Assembly: GCA_947652855.1 (NCBI GenBank)
Contig: CANTEO010000009.1
Coordinates: 1 to 55,006 of the forward strand
DNA: 55,006 bases
Direction of reading: 5' to 3'
From: an uncultured Roseburia sp.
Lineage (GTDB): Bacteria; Bacillota; Clostridia; Lachnospirales; Lachnospiraceae
This document shows, piece by piece, positions 1 to 8,344 of the stretch. The notes beneath the pieces are model-generated. The model was not told where the DNA came from and ran no database searches. It saw nothing but the letters and a program-made list of their open reading frames with translations. The position numbers and the translations under genes are program-made. Position 1 is the stretch's first letter. The number at the start of each line of letters is the position of its first letter.

Positions 1-620
1 ATATGTTGTGCGAGCTTCTTGTAAAACTTTATAACCTGGTGTTTGGCAACAAGCTGCTGTTTTCTTTTCTCGTGACAGTTAAGTCAAACTTGCCATTTGA
101 TGCGCCTGTGATAGAGGGCGGAGACTCTATTTTAGAGTTAGTGAAGCGCCGTCAAATGCTGAACATTTCAGAAGTCATGGAAGAGCAGGCCCTAAATGCA
201 ATGAACGGCAGCGCAAATTCTCTGATGACCAGATGGCAGATCACGCTGACTTCTTTTAGGATGATTTTAAAATCCAAGTTTATGGGAATTGGCCCGGATG
301 GGTTTGCGAACTATATAAAAAAGAATGAAAAGGGATCCTATTTGGTAGATCCGCATAATTGGTGGATGGAGATATTGACGCAATATGGCATCTTTGTGTT
401 TGTAGCGTATGTAGCTGTCATGGCGCTGATTTTTTATAAAGTATGGAAACTTTATCAAACCAAAAAGAATACTGCTTATTTGGCGTTTCTGTGTATGTGC
501 ATCACGTTTTGTTTCGCGTGCATTGCCCCAAGCAGCTACTTGAATTATACGTACTATTGGATTTTGCCTGCGATTGGGATCGCCATAATTGGCTTTTCAT
601 CTCGCGGGGAGGGGAGTTAA
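1..620 (+). CDS. O-antigen ligase/Wzy-like polysaccharide polymerase, C-terminal part
   Basis: This is the 3' end of a polytopic membrane protein; the start lies left of the window, since members of the family have about 400 or more residues and only about 205 are present. The visible part has an extracellular loop with the pattern GIGPDGF, then DPHNWWMEILTQYG and hydrophobic segments, which matches the Wzy_C/O-antigen ligase motif (PHN-x9-G). Such proteins polymerise or transfer undecaprenyl-linked glycan units on the outer face of the membrane. It is followed after three bases by an acyltransferase gene, so it is probably the last assembly gene of an exopolysaccharide operon that begins upstream. 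Family assignment is by motif; the substrate is unknown. Confidence 0.75.
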   Translation, partial: MLCELLVKLYNLVFGNKLLFSFLVTVKSNLPFDAPVIEGGDSILELVKRRQMLNISEVMEEQALNAMNGSANSLMTRWQITLTSFRMILKSKFMGIGPDGFANYIKKNEKGSYLVDPHNWWMEILTQYGIFVFVAYVAVMALIFYKVWKLYQTKKNTAYLAFLCMCITFCFACIAPSSYLNYTYYWILPAIGIAIIGFSSRGEGS

Positions 621-623
621 CGT

Positions 624-1667
624 TTGAAGTCTGCGGAATGCACAGAGCGGAAAATGGGAGAGGGGCGGGAAGGTTGGCTGGATGTTGCCAAGGGAATTGG
701 CATGGCGTTTGTTGTCTTTTGCCATTTTAAAGTAAGTTTTTTGACGAACTATATATATTGGTTCCATATGCCGTTGTTTTTTATCCTCAGTGGATATCTG
801 CATAAGCAGCCAGGTTCTTTTTCAGAGATTCTTTTCGTTATAGTTCAGAAGACGTATCGTTTTTTTGTCCCATATACGGCGTATTATTTTCTGATCTGGT
901 TTGGGATGAGGGCATATTTTCAGATGCCGCTTGCATTTACAAAAAACGATTTAAAAACGTTTTTATTTGGAGGAGAGGATTTAAAGGGATCTCATGGGGT
1001 GTTTTGGTTTATTACGGTGTTATACGTTACCGAAGTGACATTTTTATTTGTCTTAACGATAAAATGCGCCATAATGCAGTGCGTAGTTATTATGTGCTTT
1101 TATGTCCTTAGCCATGTCCCATTCCTAAAAGGGCCTTGCTTTTGGGCGGCGGACGTGATGTTTTACGCAATCTGCTTTTATGTCCTCGGCCATTTGATTC
1201 GTAAGAAGAAAACCGTCATGGAACATAAATTTGCGTTAAGCGGGGCCGCAGCGGCCGCCATATGTGCGGTTTTGATGCAGATGGCTGGAAGAATGAATTA
1301 TTTGATGGCGATGAAGAATAAGACCTATCATCACTGGCTGCTGGATCTTATCATACCAACTAGTTTTTGCATGATCGTTTTCTGGATATCCATATATATA
1401 GAAAAAAGCCGTATGGGTAAGCTGCTTGCGGAAATTGGCAGAAATAGCCTGCCTATTATGTATCTGCATATTCCGGTGGTTTATGTATTGTCGGGATGGG
1501 TGGATGCAGACGCTCATTTTTTGCTGATGGAGGTTTTGGCAGTAGGGATTCCATATGTTTTATCACACTTTATATTGAAAAAGGTAAAGCCGTTTTCGTT
1601 TGTCTTTTTGGGCAGTCCCAATCATTGGCTGGATTGGAAATTGAAAAAATGGATGCGGCTCGGATAA
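624..1667 (+). CDS. Acyltransferase-3 family membrane O-acyltransferase
   Basis: A 347-residue polytopic protein of the acyltransferase-3 (OafA/fucose acetylase-like) family, which moves acyl groups, usually acetyl, from the cytoplasmic side onto surface glycans. The N-terminal signature is clear: GWLDVAKGIGMAFVVFCHF with the catalytic-type His, then FHMPLFFILSGYL. About ten membrane segments follow and the protein ends in a basic tail. The start is TTG, chosen because GGGGAGGGGAG lies seven bases upstream and the gene begins three bases after the preceding stop. It sits directly before an MBOAT acyltransferase, so two unrelated acylation routes are encoded side by side. The acyl donor and acceptor cannot be read from the sequence. 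Confidence 0.87.
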   Translation: MKSAECTERKMGEGREGWLDVAKGIGMAFVVFCHFKVSFLTNYIYWFHMPLFFILSGYLHKQPGSFSEILFVIVQKTYRFFVPYTAYYFLIWFGMRAYFQMPLAFTKNDLKTFLFGGEDLKGSHGVFWFITVLYVTEVTFLFVLTIKCAIMQCVVIMCFYVLSHVPFLKGPCFWAADVMFYAICFYVLGHLIRKKKTVMEHKFALSGAAAAAICAVLMQMAGRMNYLMAMKNKTYHHWLLDLIIPTSFCMIVFWISIYIEKSRMGKLLAEIGRNSLPIMYLHIPVVYVLSGWVDADAHFLLMEVLAVGIPYVLSHFILKKVKPFSFVFLGSPNHWLDWKLKKWMRLG

Positions 1668-1687
1668 AAGAGAGGAGGGGATAGGAG

Positions 1688-3172
1688 TTGGTCTTTAATT
1701 CATTGCATTTTATGGCATTCTTTCCCATCGTGATCTTGGTTTATTTTGCATTGGCGCATAAGTACAGATGGATTTGGCTTTTAGCTGCAAGCGTTTATTT
1801 TTATATGAGCTGGAACCCCAAATTTATTTTTTTGATTCTGGCGACGATTTTGATTACATATGTAAGCGGCATAGGGATTCAAAAAGCAGAGCAAATGGAA
1901 CATTTTGTTTTGAAAAAGGTTTGGCTGTTGATAAGCCTTGTTTCGAATCTTTCTATATTGTTCTTTTTTAAATACTTTGATTTTGCGGTTGACAGCATCA
2001 ACCAATTGTTAGAGGCCGCGCATTTTAAGCTGTTGAATCCGGAATTTGACATTATGCTTCCGGTTGGCATTTCCTTTTATACGTTTCAGGCGCTTAGCTA
2101 TACAATAGACGTCTATCGGGATAAAGAGTATAAGGTTGAGAAAAATCTGGCCCGTTATGCGCTGTTTGTGATGTTTTTTCCGCAGTTGGTGGCGGGGCCG
2201 ATTGAGCGTTCCCGCAATTTGCTGTCGCAATTCTATGAAAAGCATGAATTTGAATACGAGCGGGTAAAGAGCGGATTGCTGTATATGCTTTGGGGATTGT
2301 TTCAAAAGATTGTGATTGCCGATCGGGCGGCCATTATAGTAAATCAGGTGTATAACAATATTGAGTCCTATACAGGATTTGAGGTGGCGGTTGCCTCAGC
2401 TTTGTTTGCCGTGCAGATTTATTGTGATTTTTGCGGCTATTCGGATATTGCGATCGGGGCTGCAAGAGTGATGGGCTTCCGTCTTATGGAAAATTTCAGG
2501 CAGCCATATTTTTCAAAATCCATAAAAGAATTTTGGCGCAGATGGCATATTTCATTAAGCACATGGCTAAGGGATTACATCTACATTCCGCTTGGCGGGA
2601 GCAGATGCTCAAGAGGAAAGAAATATAGAAATCTGATGGTTACATTTTTAGTCAGCGGCTTGTGGCATGGGGCGAACTGGACATATATCCTCTGGGGTGG
2701 GATACACGGAGGGTATCAGTTAATCGGAGAGCTTTTGGAGCCTGTCCGGGAGAGGATCCGGCGCTGGCTGCGCATTGACAGTGAAACCGTATCTTATAGG
2801 CTTTTTCAAACTGCCGTGACATTCTTGCTTGTGGACGCCGCATGGATATTTTTTCGTGCGCCGGATCTGAAAAGCGCATTTATGGCATTCCGTCAGATGT
2901 TTTCCGAATGTAATTTGGAGATTTTTTGGAATGGGGAATTATATGGCTTAGGCTTGCCGCAGCCGGAATTTTTGTTGTTATGTTTTTCTATTGTAATTTT
3001 ATGGGCGGTTGGATTTTTAAGGGGCAGGATGTCTGTATTGGAAGAGCTGTCGAAGCAGCATATTGTGTTCCGATGGTGCGTTTATGGCTTTTTTGTCTAC
3101 GGCATTGTGTTTATTTTGCTGATACAGGGATTTGGGTTCCCCTCTCAGGAATTTATTTATTTTCAATTTTGA
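1688..3172 (+). CDS. MBOAT family O-acyltransferase (AlgI/PatA/DltB-like)
   Basis: A 494-residue membrane-bound O-acyltransferase. Diagnostic motifs are PVGISFYTFQALSYTIDVYR, the WRRWHISLSTWLRDYIYIPLGG block and the invariant-His segment VSGLWHGANWTYILWGGIHG; about eleven membrane segments are visible. Such proteins pass an acyl group across the membrane to an extracytoplasmic SGNH-type partner that acylates a polysaccharide or teichoic acid. The next gene encodes exactly that kind of partner, 25 bases downstream. The start is TTG with GAGGAGGGG seven bases upstream. No dltA or dltC carrier genes are adjacent, which argues for polysaccharide acetylation (AlgI-type) rather than D-alanylation of teichoic acid. 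Confidence 0.93.
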   Translation: MVFNSLHFMAFFPIVILVYFALAHKYRWIWLLAASVYFYMSWNPKFIFLILATILITYVSGIGIQKAEQMEHFVLKKVWLLISLVSNLSILFFFKYFDFAVDSINQLLEAAHFKLLNPEFDIMLPVGISFYTFQALSYTIDVYRDKEYKVEKNLARYALFVMFFPQLVAGPIERSRNLLSQFYEKHEFEYERVKSGLLYMLWGLFQKIVIADRAAIIVNQVYNNIESYTGFEVAVASALFAVQIYCDFCGYSDIAIGAARVMGFRLMENFRQPYFSKSIKEFWRRWHISLSTWLRDYIYIPLGGSRCSRGKKYRNLMVTFLVSGLWHGANWTYILWGGIHGGYQLIGELLEPVRERIRRWLRIDSETVSYRLFQTAVTFLLVDAAWIFFRAPDLKSAFMAFRQMFSECNLEIFWNGELYGLGLPQPEFLLLCFSIVILWAVGFLRGRMSVLEELSKQHIVFRWCVYGFFVYGIVFILLIQGFGFPSQEFIYFQF

Positions 3173-3197
3173 TGGGTGAGGAAGGGAGAGGGAACGA

Positions 3198-4136
3198 ATG
3201 AAAAAGATGTTATGGAAAGGGCTCTTGTTCACGGTCATCCTGCTGCTGCCTATGCTTTATCTTAATATGCGGTATAAGGAGACGAATTATTATTTGCAGT
3301 TGAATGGGCTTGGCAAGTTCAGGAAGGTTCCAAATGGCATTACGACTTTAAATCTGGGAAATTCACATGAGCAGGCGGGCATTGTATACAATGAGGAAAG
3401 GAGCGGCTATAATTTAGCTTTGGCATCTCAGCCGTTTGAGTATGATTACTATGTTTTAGATCAGTATTCCTCCTGCTTAGCGGATGGAGCGACGGTGCTG
3501 ATTCCGATTTCTTATTTTGACTGGCATTATGCGTATGAGGAATTGTTTCTGGATGAAATTTCTGTCTATAACGAGCGTTATTACTCTATTTTGGATAAAA
3601 GCCATATCATGAATTATGACTGGAAAAAAGATCTGTTATACCATTGGTTCCCTCTTTTGACGGCGGGAGAAAATATGAAATATATTTTTGAGGATATCGC
3701 TTGGGTGGATTTTGCGGAAGATCATACGATTGTAGCTGACATAGATGCGGTTGCGTCGTATAAGCACAAAAGCTGGACAGAGGATGTGATGGAGACAGAT
3801 GCTGATGGGATAAAGGAGGCGAAAAAGCGGAATCAGGAATATTTGAAAAAGACGATAGACTTTTGCTATGAGCATGGATATCGGCCCGTCCTGATTACGC
3901 TGCCTGTGACAAATCAGCTGACAGAGCTGTTTTCACAGGAATTTCTGAAAGATTTTCGGGCCTGTACGCAAGAGGTTCTCGCCTGCTATCCGGGATTGGA
4001 GTATTTGGATTACTCAAAGGATCAGGAGTTTGCGGGGAACCTGAAGTATTTTAAGGACTCGGATCATTTGAATTCGAATGGCGCGGCGGCCTTTTCTGCC
4101 CGGTTATTTAAGGATTTAGCAGATAGAGGATATTAG
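3198..4136 (+). CDS. SGNH-like AlgJ/DltD-type protein, partner of the MBOAT transferase
   Basis: A 312-residue protein with one N-terminal membrane anchor (residues about 5-22) and an extracytoplasmic domain. Two SGNH-hydrolase blocks are visible: LGNSHEQAG near residue 53, with the nucleophile Ser in the G-N-S pattern, and the C-terminal DSDHLNSNGAAAF, which supplies the Asp-x-x-His pair. AlgJ, AlgX, PatB and DltD-like proteins of this fold complete acyl transfer to surface polymers after an MBOAT protein. Its position immediately after the MBOAT gene and before a strong terminator supports that role. It could instead act as an esterase. The ATG is preceded by a GGGAGAGGGA ribosome binding site. 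Confidence 0.78.
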   Translation: MKKMLWKGLLFTVILLLPMLYLNMRYKETNYYLQLNGLGKFRKVPNGITTLNLGNSHEQAGIVYNEERSGYNLALASQPFEYDYYVLDQYSSCLADGATVLIPISYFDWHYAYEELFLDEISVYNERYYSILDKSHIMNYDWKKDLLYHWFPLLTAGENMKYIFEDIAWVDFAEDHTIVADIDAVASYKHKSWTEDVMETDADGIKEAKKRNQEYLKKTIDFCYEHGYRPVLITLPVTNQLTELFSQEFLKDFRACTQEVLACYPGLEYLDYSKDQEFAGNLKYFKDSDHLNSNGAAAFSARLFKDLADRGY

Positions 4137-4150
4137 GGCGTGTTTAAAAG

Positions 4151-4177
4151 AGAATCCTGTCATAGGATTCTTTTTTT
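4151..4177 (+). terminator. Rho-independent terminator after the acylation genes
   Basis: An 8-bp stem AGAATCCT/AGGATTCT with a five-base loop is followed by seven T residues. It lies 14 bases after the AlgJ/DltD-like gene and ends the first operon. Confidence 0.9.
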
Positions 4178-4256
4178 GTTTTGCATCTATCTTAATTTGC
4201 CTTTAATCCCACTGGCATACCCTAAATGAGAAATGCAATTCCGCCAACAAACCGCT

Positions 4257-4284
4257 TTGCTTTTTGATTCGTTTGTGTTAAAAT
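4257..4284 (+). promoter_or_regulatory. Sigma-A promoter with extended -10 for the nucleotidyltransferase gene
   Basis: The -35 TTGCTT (4257-4262), a 16-bp spacer and the -10 TAAAAT (4279-4284) preceded by TGT form an extended -10 promoter. Transcription would start near 4291, giving a leader of about 60 bases before the ATG at 4351. Confidence 0.6.
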
Positions 4285-4350
4285 GAAACCTAATCTTGTT
4301 TTTAGGTGAAAAACCAGTTTGAATGGAAAAGGAGGACGGAACGCCTTACT

Positions 4351-5271
4351 ATGAAAAAAACGACATTGATGATTATGGCGGCGGGCATTGGCAGCCGTTA
4401 CGGCAAAGGCATTAAGCAGCTTGCCGCAGTTGGGCCAAGTGGGGAAATCTTAATGGATTATTCAATCTATGACGCGATAGAGGCCGGGTTTGACGAAGTG
4501 GCGTTTATCATACGCCGTGATTTGGAAGAGGAATTCAAAGAGGTCATTGGCAGCCGGATTGCGAAAGCGATTCCGGTGAAGTATGCGTTTCAGGAGCTTA
4601 CGGATCTCCCGGAGGGGTTTTTCCTTCCACAGGGCCGCACGAAGCCCTGGGGGACGGGACAGGCTGTTTTGGCTGCGAAGCGCTTGGTGGACAATCCTTT
4701 TGCGGTCATCAACGCCGATGATTATTACGGCAGGGAAGCGTTTGTAAAGCTGCATGATTATTTGGCATCGGATGAAAGGAACGCCTCAGTGGAATTTGAC
4801 ATCTGTATGGCGGGCTTTATTTTAAAGAATACGCTTAGTGAGAACGGCGGCGTGACGAGAGGCGTGTGTGAGGTGGATTTGGACAAGAACCTCATCCATG
4901 TGGAGGAGACATATGAGATCCAGTGGAAAGATGGGACGCTTTGTGCCGAAGATGAAAACGGGAATCCAGTGACGGTGCAGGAGGATCAATATGTGTCCAT
5001 GAATATGTGGGGCCTTCAGCCGTCTTTTTTTGAGGAGCTGGAGGCGGGGTTTGCGGACTTCCTAAAGCGGAAAGGAATGGCGAGCCAGAAGGCGGAGTAC
5101 TTATTGCCGCGGATCATTGACAAGCTTCTGCAAAAGAAAAGGGCGGCGGTGAAGGTGCTTGAGACGAATGACAGGTGGTTTGGCGTGACGTATCAGGAGG
5201 ACAGGCAGAGCGTGGTGAATGCCATTCAGGCGCTTGTGGACGAAGGCGCCTATCGGGCGAAATTGTTTTAG
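4351..5271 (+). CDS. Sugar-phosphate nucleotidyltransferase family protein
   Basis: A 306-residue cytoplasmic enzyme of the NTP_transferase superfamily, which makes nucleotide-sugars from NTP and a sugar phosphate. The N-terminal nucleotide-binding loop is MAAGIGSRYGKGIKQL (the pattern GxGxR...K), the base-recognition region is PWGTGQAVLAAK and the metal-binding aspartates are in VINADDYYG. An upstream in-frame GTG at 4306 would add 15 poorly conserved residues; the ATG at 4351 begins the family's usual MKKTTLMIMAAG start and has GGAGG 15 bases upstream. It shares a transcript with the following secreted protein (23-base gap). The sugar is unknown; the family also contains choline- and mannose-type transferases. 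Confidence 0.87.
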   Translation: MKKTTLMIMAAGIGSRYGKGIKQLAAVGPSGEILMDYSIYDAIEAGFDEVAFIIRRDLEEEFKEVIGSRIAKAIPVKYAFQELTDLPEGFFLPQGRTKPWGTGQAVLAAKRLVDNPFAVINADDYYGREAFVKLHDYLASDERNASVEFDICMAGFILKNTLSENGGVTRGVCEVDLDKNLIHVEETYEIQWKDGTLCAEDENGNPVTVQEDQYVSMNMWGLQPSFFEELEAGFADFLKRKGMASQKAEYLLPRIIDKLLQKKRAAVKVLETNDRWFGVTYQEDRQSVVNAIQALVDEGAYRAKLF

Positions 5272-5294
5272 GTTTCGATGAAAAGAGGTGTGAA

Positions 5295-8105
5295 ATGCAG
5301 GACAAAAGATATAATTGGATGAAACGGGTTCTTTTTTTGCTTGCTTTGGTCGGGGCGGCGGCGTTTATTCGCCCATTGCCGGCGGAGGCGGCCAGCCAGC
5401 CGGTTACGGTGTCTTCCTGTAAGTTAAACAGCAGCGGCAAAAAGCTGACGGTTAAGGCTAAGGTGAAGCAGAAGACGCGCCAGATGGGGAGCAAGCTGTA
5501 TTTGATCAAAATGGACGCCCAGGCTTCGGAGACGGGCGCGAAGAAGACGTCCAGCCTTGCTTCTGTCAAGGCCAAAAAGGGAACCATTTCCTTTAAAGTG
5601 AACTATAAGTCGGAGATGCTGTTTCAGAAATTTGCCGTAGCATATAAAAAGGGCGGCAAATATCAGATTGTGAGCGACGTGAGGTATCTTACGAATCCAG
5701 AGGTTTTGGCTTCTTATAAGGGAAAGGGGCCTACGGCTTCTTCAAAGAAGGGGCTGCAGGTGGAGCATTTGGAGGATTCCTTACAGCTTGGGACGCAGCA
5801 TGCAGTGGTGAACTGGACCTTAAATTCCCTGCTGAACAATAATGCCATTCATAAGACATCCTTTAAATACAGGGGGAAAACCTACTATTTGGATGCGGAC
5901 ATGATTCAAAAAAATGATGAGCTTGTGCAGGCATATAATGCCGCGGGCGTGAGGGTGACGGTCATTTTGCTGCTGCCAAAAGACCCTGCGTCCAGCGGGA
6001 CGTCCGCCATGCAGTACGGGGGATATAGCTATACGAAGTTCTCCTCCTTTAAGACGGGGACGAAAGCGGGCTGCCGGACGTTTGAGGCGATCATGCACTA
6101 TTTAGCGAACCGTTATGGGACGAAAGAAAACCTTGTGTCAGGATGGATCCTGGGCAATGAGGTAAACAGCGCCTGCATTTGGAATTATGGCGGGAATAAG
6201 AGCTTAAACACCTATATGTCCAATTATGCGAGGGCGTTTCGGATTTGCCACAATGCGGTAAGGAGCGTCAGTAAAAACGCGAAAGTCTATATCAGCCTGG
6301 ATTATAATTGGAATACGGATACCGATGGAGCGGGCAGGAAGTATTTCAGCACAAAGGCGACGCTGGATAAATTTTATCAATACATAAAATCGTATGGGAA
6401 AATCCCGTTCCAGATTGCGTACCATGCCTATCCGCAGGGGTTGGGAGACCCGGTTTTCTGGGACGACAGCCAGGCCACGAATTCCACGAATTCGAAAATC
6501 GTGAATTTTAAGAATTTAAGCGTGCTGACAAAATATGCAAAGAGCAAATTTGGAAACGACTGTAAAATCATGCTTTCCGAGCAGTCCTTTAACTCTACCA
6601 AAGGCGAGGCCGTCCAGGCTGCCGCATATGCGTATGCCTATTATATCAGCGAGAGCAACAGCCGGGTGGAGGCGTTTATCTATGGCAGGGAATTCGACCA
6701 TCCTGCGGAGGCGGGATATCTTTGGGGCCTTTGGGACCGATGGTATGTCAAGCGCATGGTTTGGAGCGTGTTCCAGTTTATTGACACGAAGGAGTCGTTC
6801 AGCTTTTCGGATCCGCTGCTGCCTTACACGAACCTTTCTGGATGGACGAAGATCAGCAATTTTAAGAAAACCAAGATCACAAGCAAGAAGTCGGGCCTAA
6901 AGCAGGCTTCCATTACAAATGTGGAGTCTGCGTCCACTACGTCGGTGTCGCTGACCTGGAATAAAATCCCGACGGCGGACGGCTATGAAATTTATCGAAA
7001 CGGATCGCTTGTGAAGACAGTCACGGATGGCGCGACGGTCAGCTATAAGGATACGGGCTTAAAGACAGGAGCAACATACAAATATGAAGTGCGTATGTAT
7101 AAGGAGGCACCCAAAAAGGGAAATGTGACCCAAAAAGTGAAGCTGTATGGAGCGAAATCAAAAGCGGCGTCGATTGTTGTCTCGACGGATCAGGCAGAGA
7201 TCGTAGAAGAGAATTGCGCAGTGAATGGAAATGACATTAAGATTGCGTGGAAAAAGCAGTCTAATGCGTCTGGATTTGAGATTTACCGATCCATGCAGCT
7301 AAACAGCGGATACGCTTTGATTGGGACGGCTGCTGCCGGTAAGACATCCTATACGGATAAGGCGTTATCTTCTGGGGTTTTCTATTATTATAAAGTTCGT
7401 CCTTTTGTGACGGTTGGCGGGAAGAATTATTATGGCAAGGAATCACTGCCGACAGAACAGCAGGCGAAGATCAAGCTGACGGCTCAAATTGTGAATGGAA
7501 AAGTTGTGTTAAGCTGGACAAGATGGAAAACTGCGGTAAAATATCGGGTATTGTGTAAAAAAATATCAAGCAGTGAATTTAAAAAGGCCAAAACCGTAGG
7601 TGACGTGCAGACGTATAGCCTAGTGGATTATTTGGATGAGACAGGAAAAACGGTAGGGTTTACTGTGGGAGATGCCTATGCATTCTGCTTAAGGGTGGAA
7701 AATCTCGATGGAAGCCTTGAAAAGAAATATTCTTCCAATGAGGCGGAGCTTACGATAACGGAGCCGATTACGCCGGACGATCCAAAGCCGCCTGTCGTGA
7801 CGCCGGATGAGCCGGTGACGCCAGTTGAGCCGATCACGCCAACGGATCCAGTGACGCCAGTTGAGCCAATCACGCCAGTGGATCCGGTGACGCCGGATGA
7901 GCCAGTAACGCCAGCGGATCCGACTACGCCAACGGATCCGGTGACGCCGGATGAGCCGATTACGCCAGCGGATCCGGTGACGCCGGATGAGCCGACTACG
8001 CCAGCGGATCCGGTGACGCCAGTTGAGCCGATCACGCCGCAAGAGCCGGTTGCTCCAAAAATGTTTTTTTATCGGCTGTTTCAGCTGCTGGCAAGTAAGT
8101 TTTGA
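5295..8105 (+). CDS. Secreted DUF5722-type glycoside-hydrolase-like protein with Fn3 modules and hexapeptide stalk
   Basis: A 936-residue exported protein. A signal peptide covers residues 1-33, ending PAEAA. Residues about 150-520 look like a TIM-barrel domain of the DUF5722 type: LGTQHAVVN, GWILGNEVNS (Glu289) and MLSEQSFNS (Glu429) resemble the acid/base and nucleophile glutamates of clan GH-A glycosidases. Three fibronectin-III modules follow (about 535-822), then fourteen hexapeptides of the form [VIT]TPx[DE]P and a short aromatic tail APKMFFYRLFQLLASKF. There is no LPXTG sorting signal. The start at 5295 has AGAGGTG upstream and gives a proper signal peptide; an earlier in-frame start at 5175 lies inside the preceding gene. 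Location suggests trimming or modification of the polysaccharide made here, which is an inference. Confidence 0.75.
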   Translation: MQDKRYNWMKRVLFLLALVGAAAFIRPLPAEAASQPVTVSSCKLNSSGKKLTVKAKVKQKTRQMGSKLYLIKMDAQASETGAKKTSSLASVKAKKGTISFKVNYKSEMLFQKFAVAYKKGGKYQIVSDVRYLTNPEVLASYKGKGPTASSKKGLQVEHLEDSLQLGTQHAVVNWTLNSLLNNNAIHKTSFKYRGKTYYLDADMIQKNDELVQAYNAAGVRVTVILLLPKDPASSGTSAMQYGGYSYTKFSSFKTGTKAGCRTFEAIMHYLANRYGTKENLVSGWILGNEVNSACIWNYGGNKSLNTYMSNYARAFRICHNAVRSVSKNAKVYISLDYNWNTDTDGAGRKYFSTKATLDKFYQYIKSYGKIPFQIAYHAYPQGLGDPVFWDDSQATNSTNSKIVNFKNLSVLTKYAKSKFGNDCKIMLSEQSFNSTKGEAVQAAAYAYAYYISESNSRVEAFIYGREFDHPAEAGYLWGLWDRWYVKRMVWSVFQFIDTKESFSFSDPLLPYTNLSGWTKISNFKKTKITSKKSGLKQASITNVESASTTSVSLTWNKIPTADGYEIYRNGSLVKTVTDGATVSYKDTGLKTGATYKYEVRMYKEAPKKGNVTQKVKLYGAKSKAASIVVSTDQAEIVEENCAVNGNDIKIAWKKQSNASGFEIYRSMQLNSGYALIGTAAAGKTSYTDKALSSGVFYYYKVRPFVTVGGKNYYGKESLPTEQQAKIKLTAQIVNGKVVLSWTRWKTAVKYRVLCKKISSSEFKKAKTVGDVQTYSLVDYLDETGKTVGFTVGDAYAFCLRVENLDGSLEKKYSSNEAELTITEPITPDDPKPPVVTPDEPVTPVEPITPTDPVTPVEPITPVDPVTPDEPVTPADPTTPTDPVTPDEPITPADPVTPDEPTTPADPVTPVEPITPQEPVAPKMFFYRLFQLLASKF
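7797..8048 (+). repeat. Fourteen tandem 18-bp units encoding [VIT]TPx[DE]P
   Basis: The stretch is built of fourteen 18-base units encoding hexapeptides such as VTPDEP, VTPVEP and ITPADP. The proline-rich acidic array should form an extended stalk between the Fn3 modules and the C-terminal tail. Several units differ only at the second and fourth variable positions, as expected for repeat expansion and shuffling. Confidence 0.95.
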
Positions 8106-8143
8106 TTTGAATAGGATAGAAATGGCAGTGAAAGAGTTCTAAG

Positions 8144-8187
8144 AAAAGGCTGCGTTACAAAGCATTTGCTTTGTGGCGCGGCCTTTT
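8144..8187 (+). terminator. Long stem terminator after the DUF5722-type gene
   Basis: An imperfect stem of about 18 bp (AAAAGGC..GCG..ACAAAGC paired with GCTTTGT..CGC..GCCTTTT) ends in a short T run. It separates the nucleotidyltransferase/DUF5722 transcript from the glycosyltransferase operon. Confidence 0.75.
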
Positions 8188-8194
8188 GCTTGGC

Positions 8195-8243
8195 ATTCAG
8201 GCAGAATTTCCGCCATATGTTTGTTTGGCAATTCCGCCTGAAT
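8195..8243 (+). repeat. Inverted repeat abutting a consensus promoter
   Basis: ATTCAGGCAGAATT (8195-8208) and AATTCCGCCTGAAT (8230-8243) are complementary with one G-T pair and enclose 21 bases. The right arm touches the -35 element of the next promoter, so it could be an operator or a DNA hairpin. No T run follows, so it is not a standard terminator. Confidence 0.5.
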
Positions 8244-8272
8244 TTGACAGACTTGGAATTTGAAGGTATAAT
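8244..8272 (+). promoter_or_regulatory. Perfect consensus sigma-A promoter of the polysaccharide operon
   Basis: TTGACA (8244-8249), a 17-bp spacer and TATAAT (8267-8272) match the vegetative consensus exactly. Transcription would start near 8279 and run into the GT2 gene at 8345. Confidence 0.85.
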
Positions 8273-8344
8273 AAACTAATTTAAAGGGGTAGTTTCGATC
8301 ATGCCTGAAAATGAGAATGCTCATACGTTTTGATGGAGGGAATT

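Noticed and set aside
4306..4350. GTG 4306 as start of the nucleotidyltransferase
   Set aside because: The extra 15 residues are not typical of the family and lie almost at the transcription start; ATG 4351 begins the conserved sequence.
7676..8042. Minus-strand frames with Gly/Ser/Val or Arg/Trp repeats
   Set aside because: They are the mirror of the 18-bp coding repeat in the DUF5722-type gene; no ribosome site or independent support.
7797..8048. CRISPR-like periodic repeat
   Set aside because: Units are 18 bp, contiguous without spacers and in frame with a protein.
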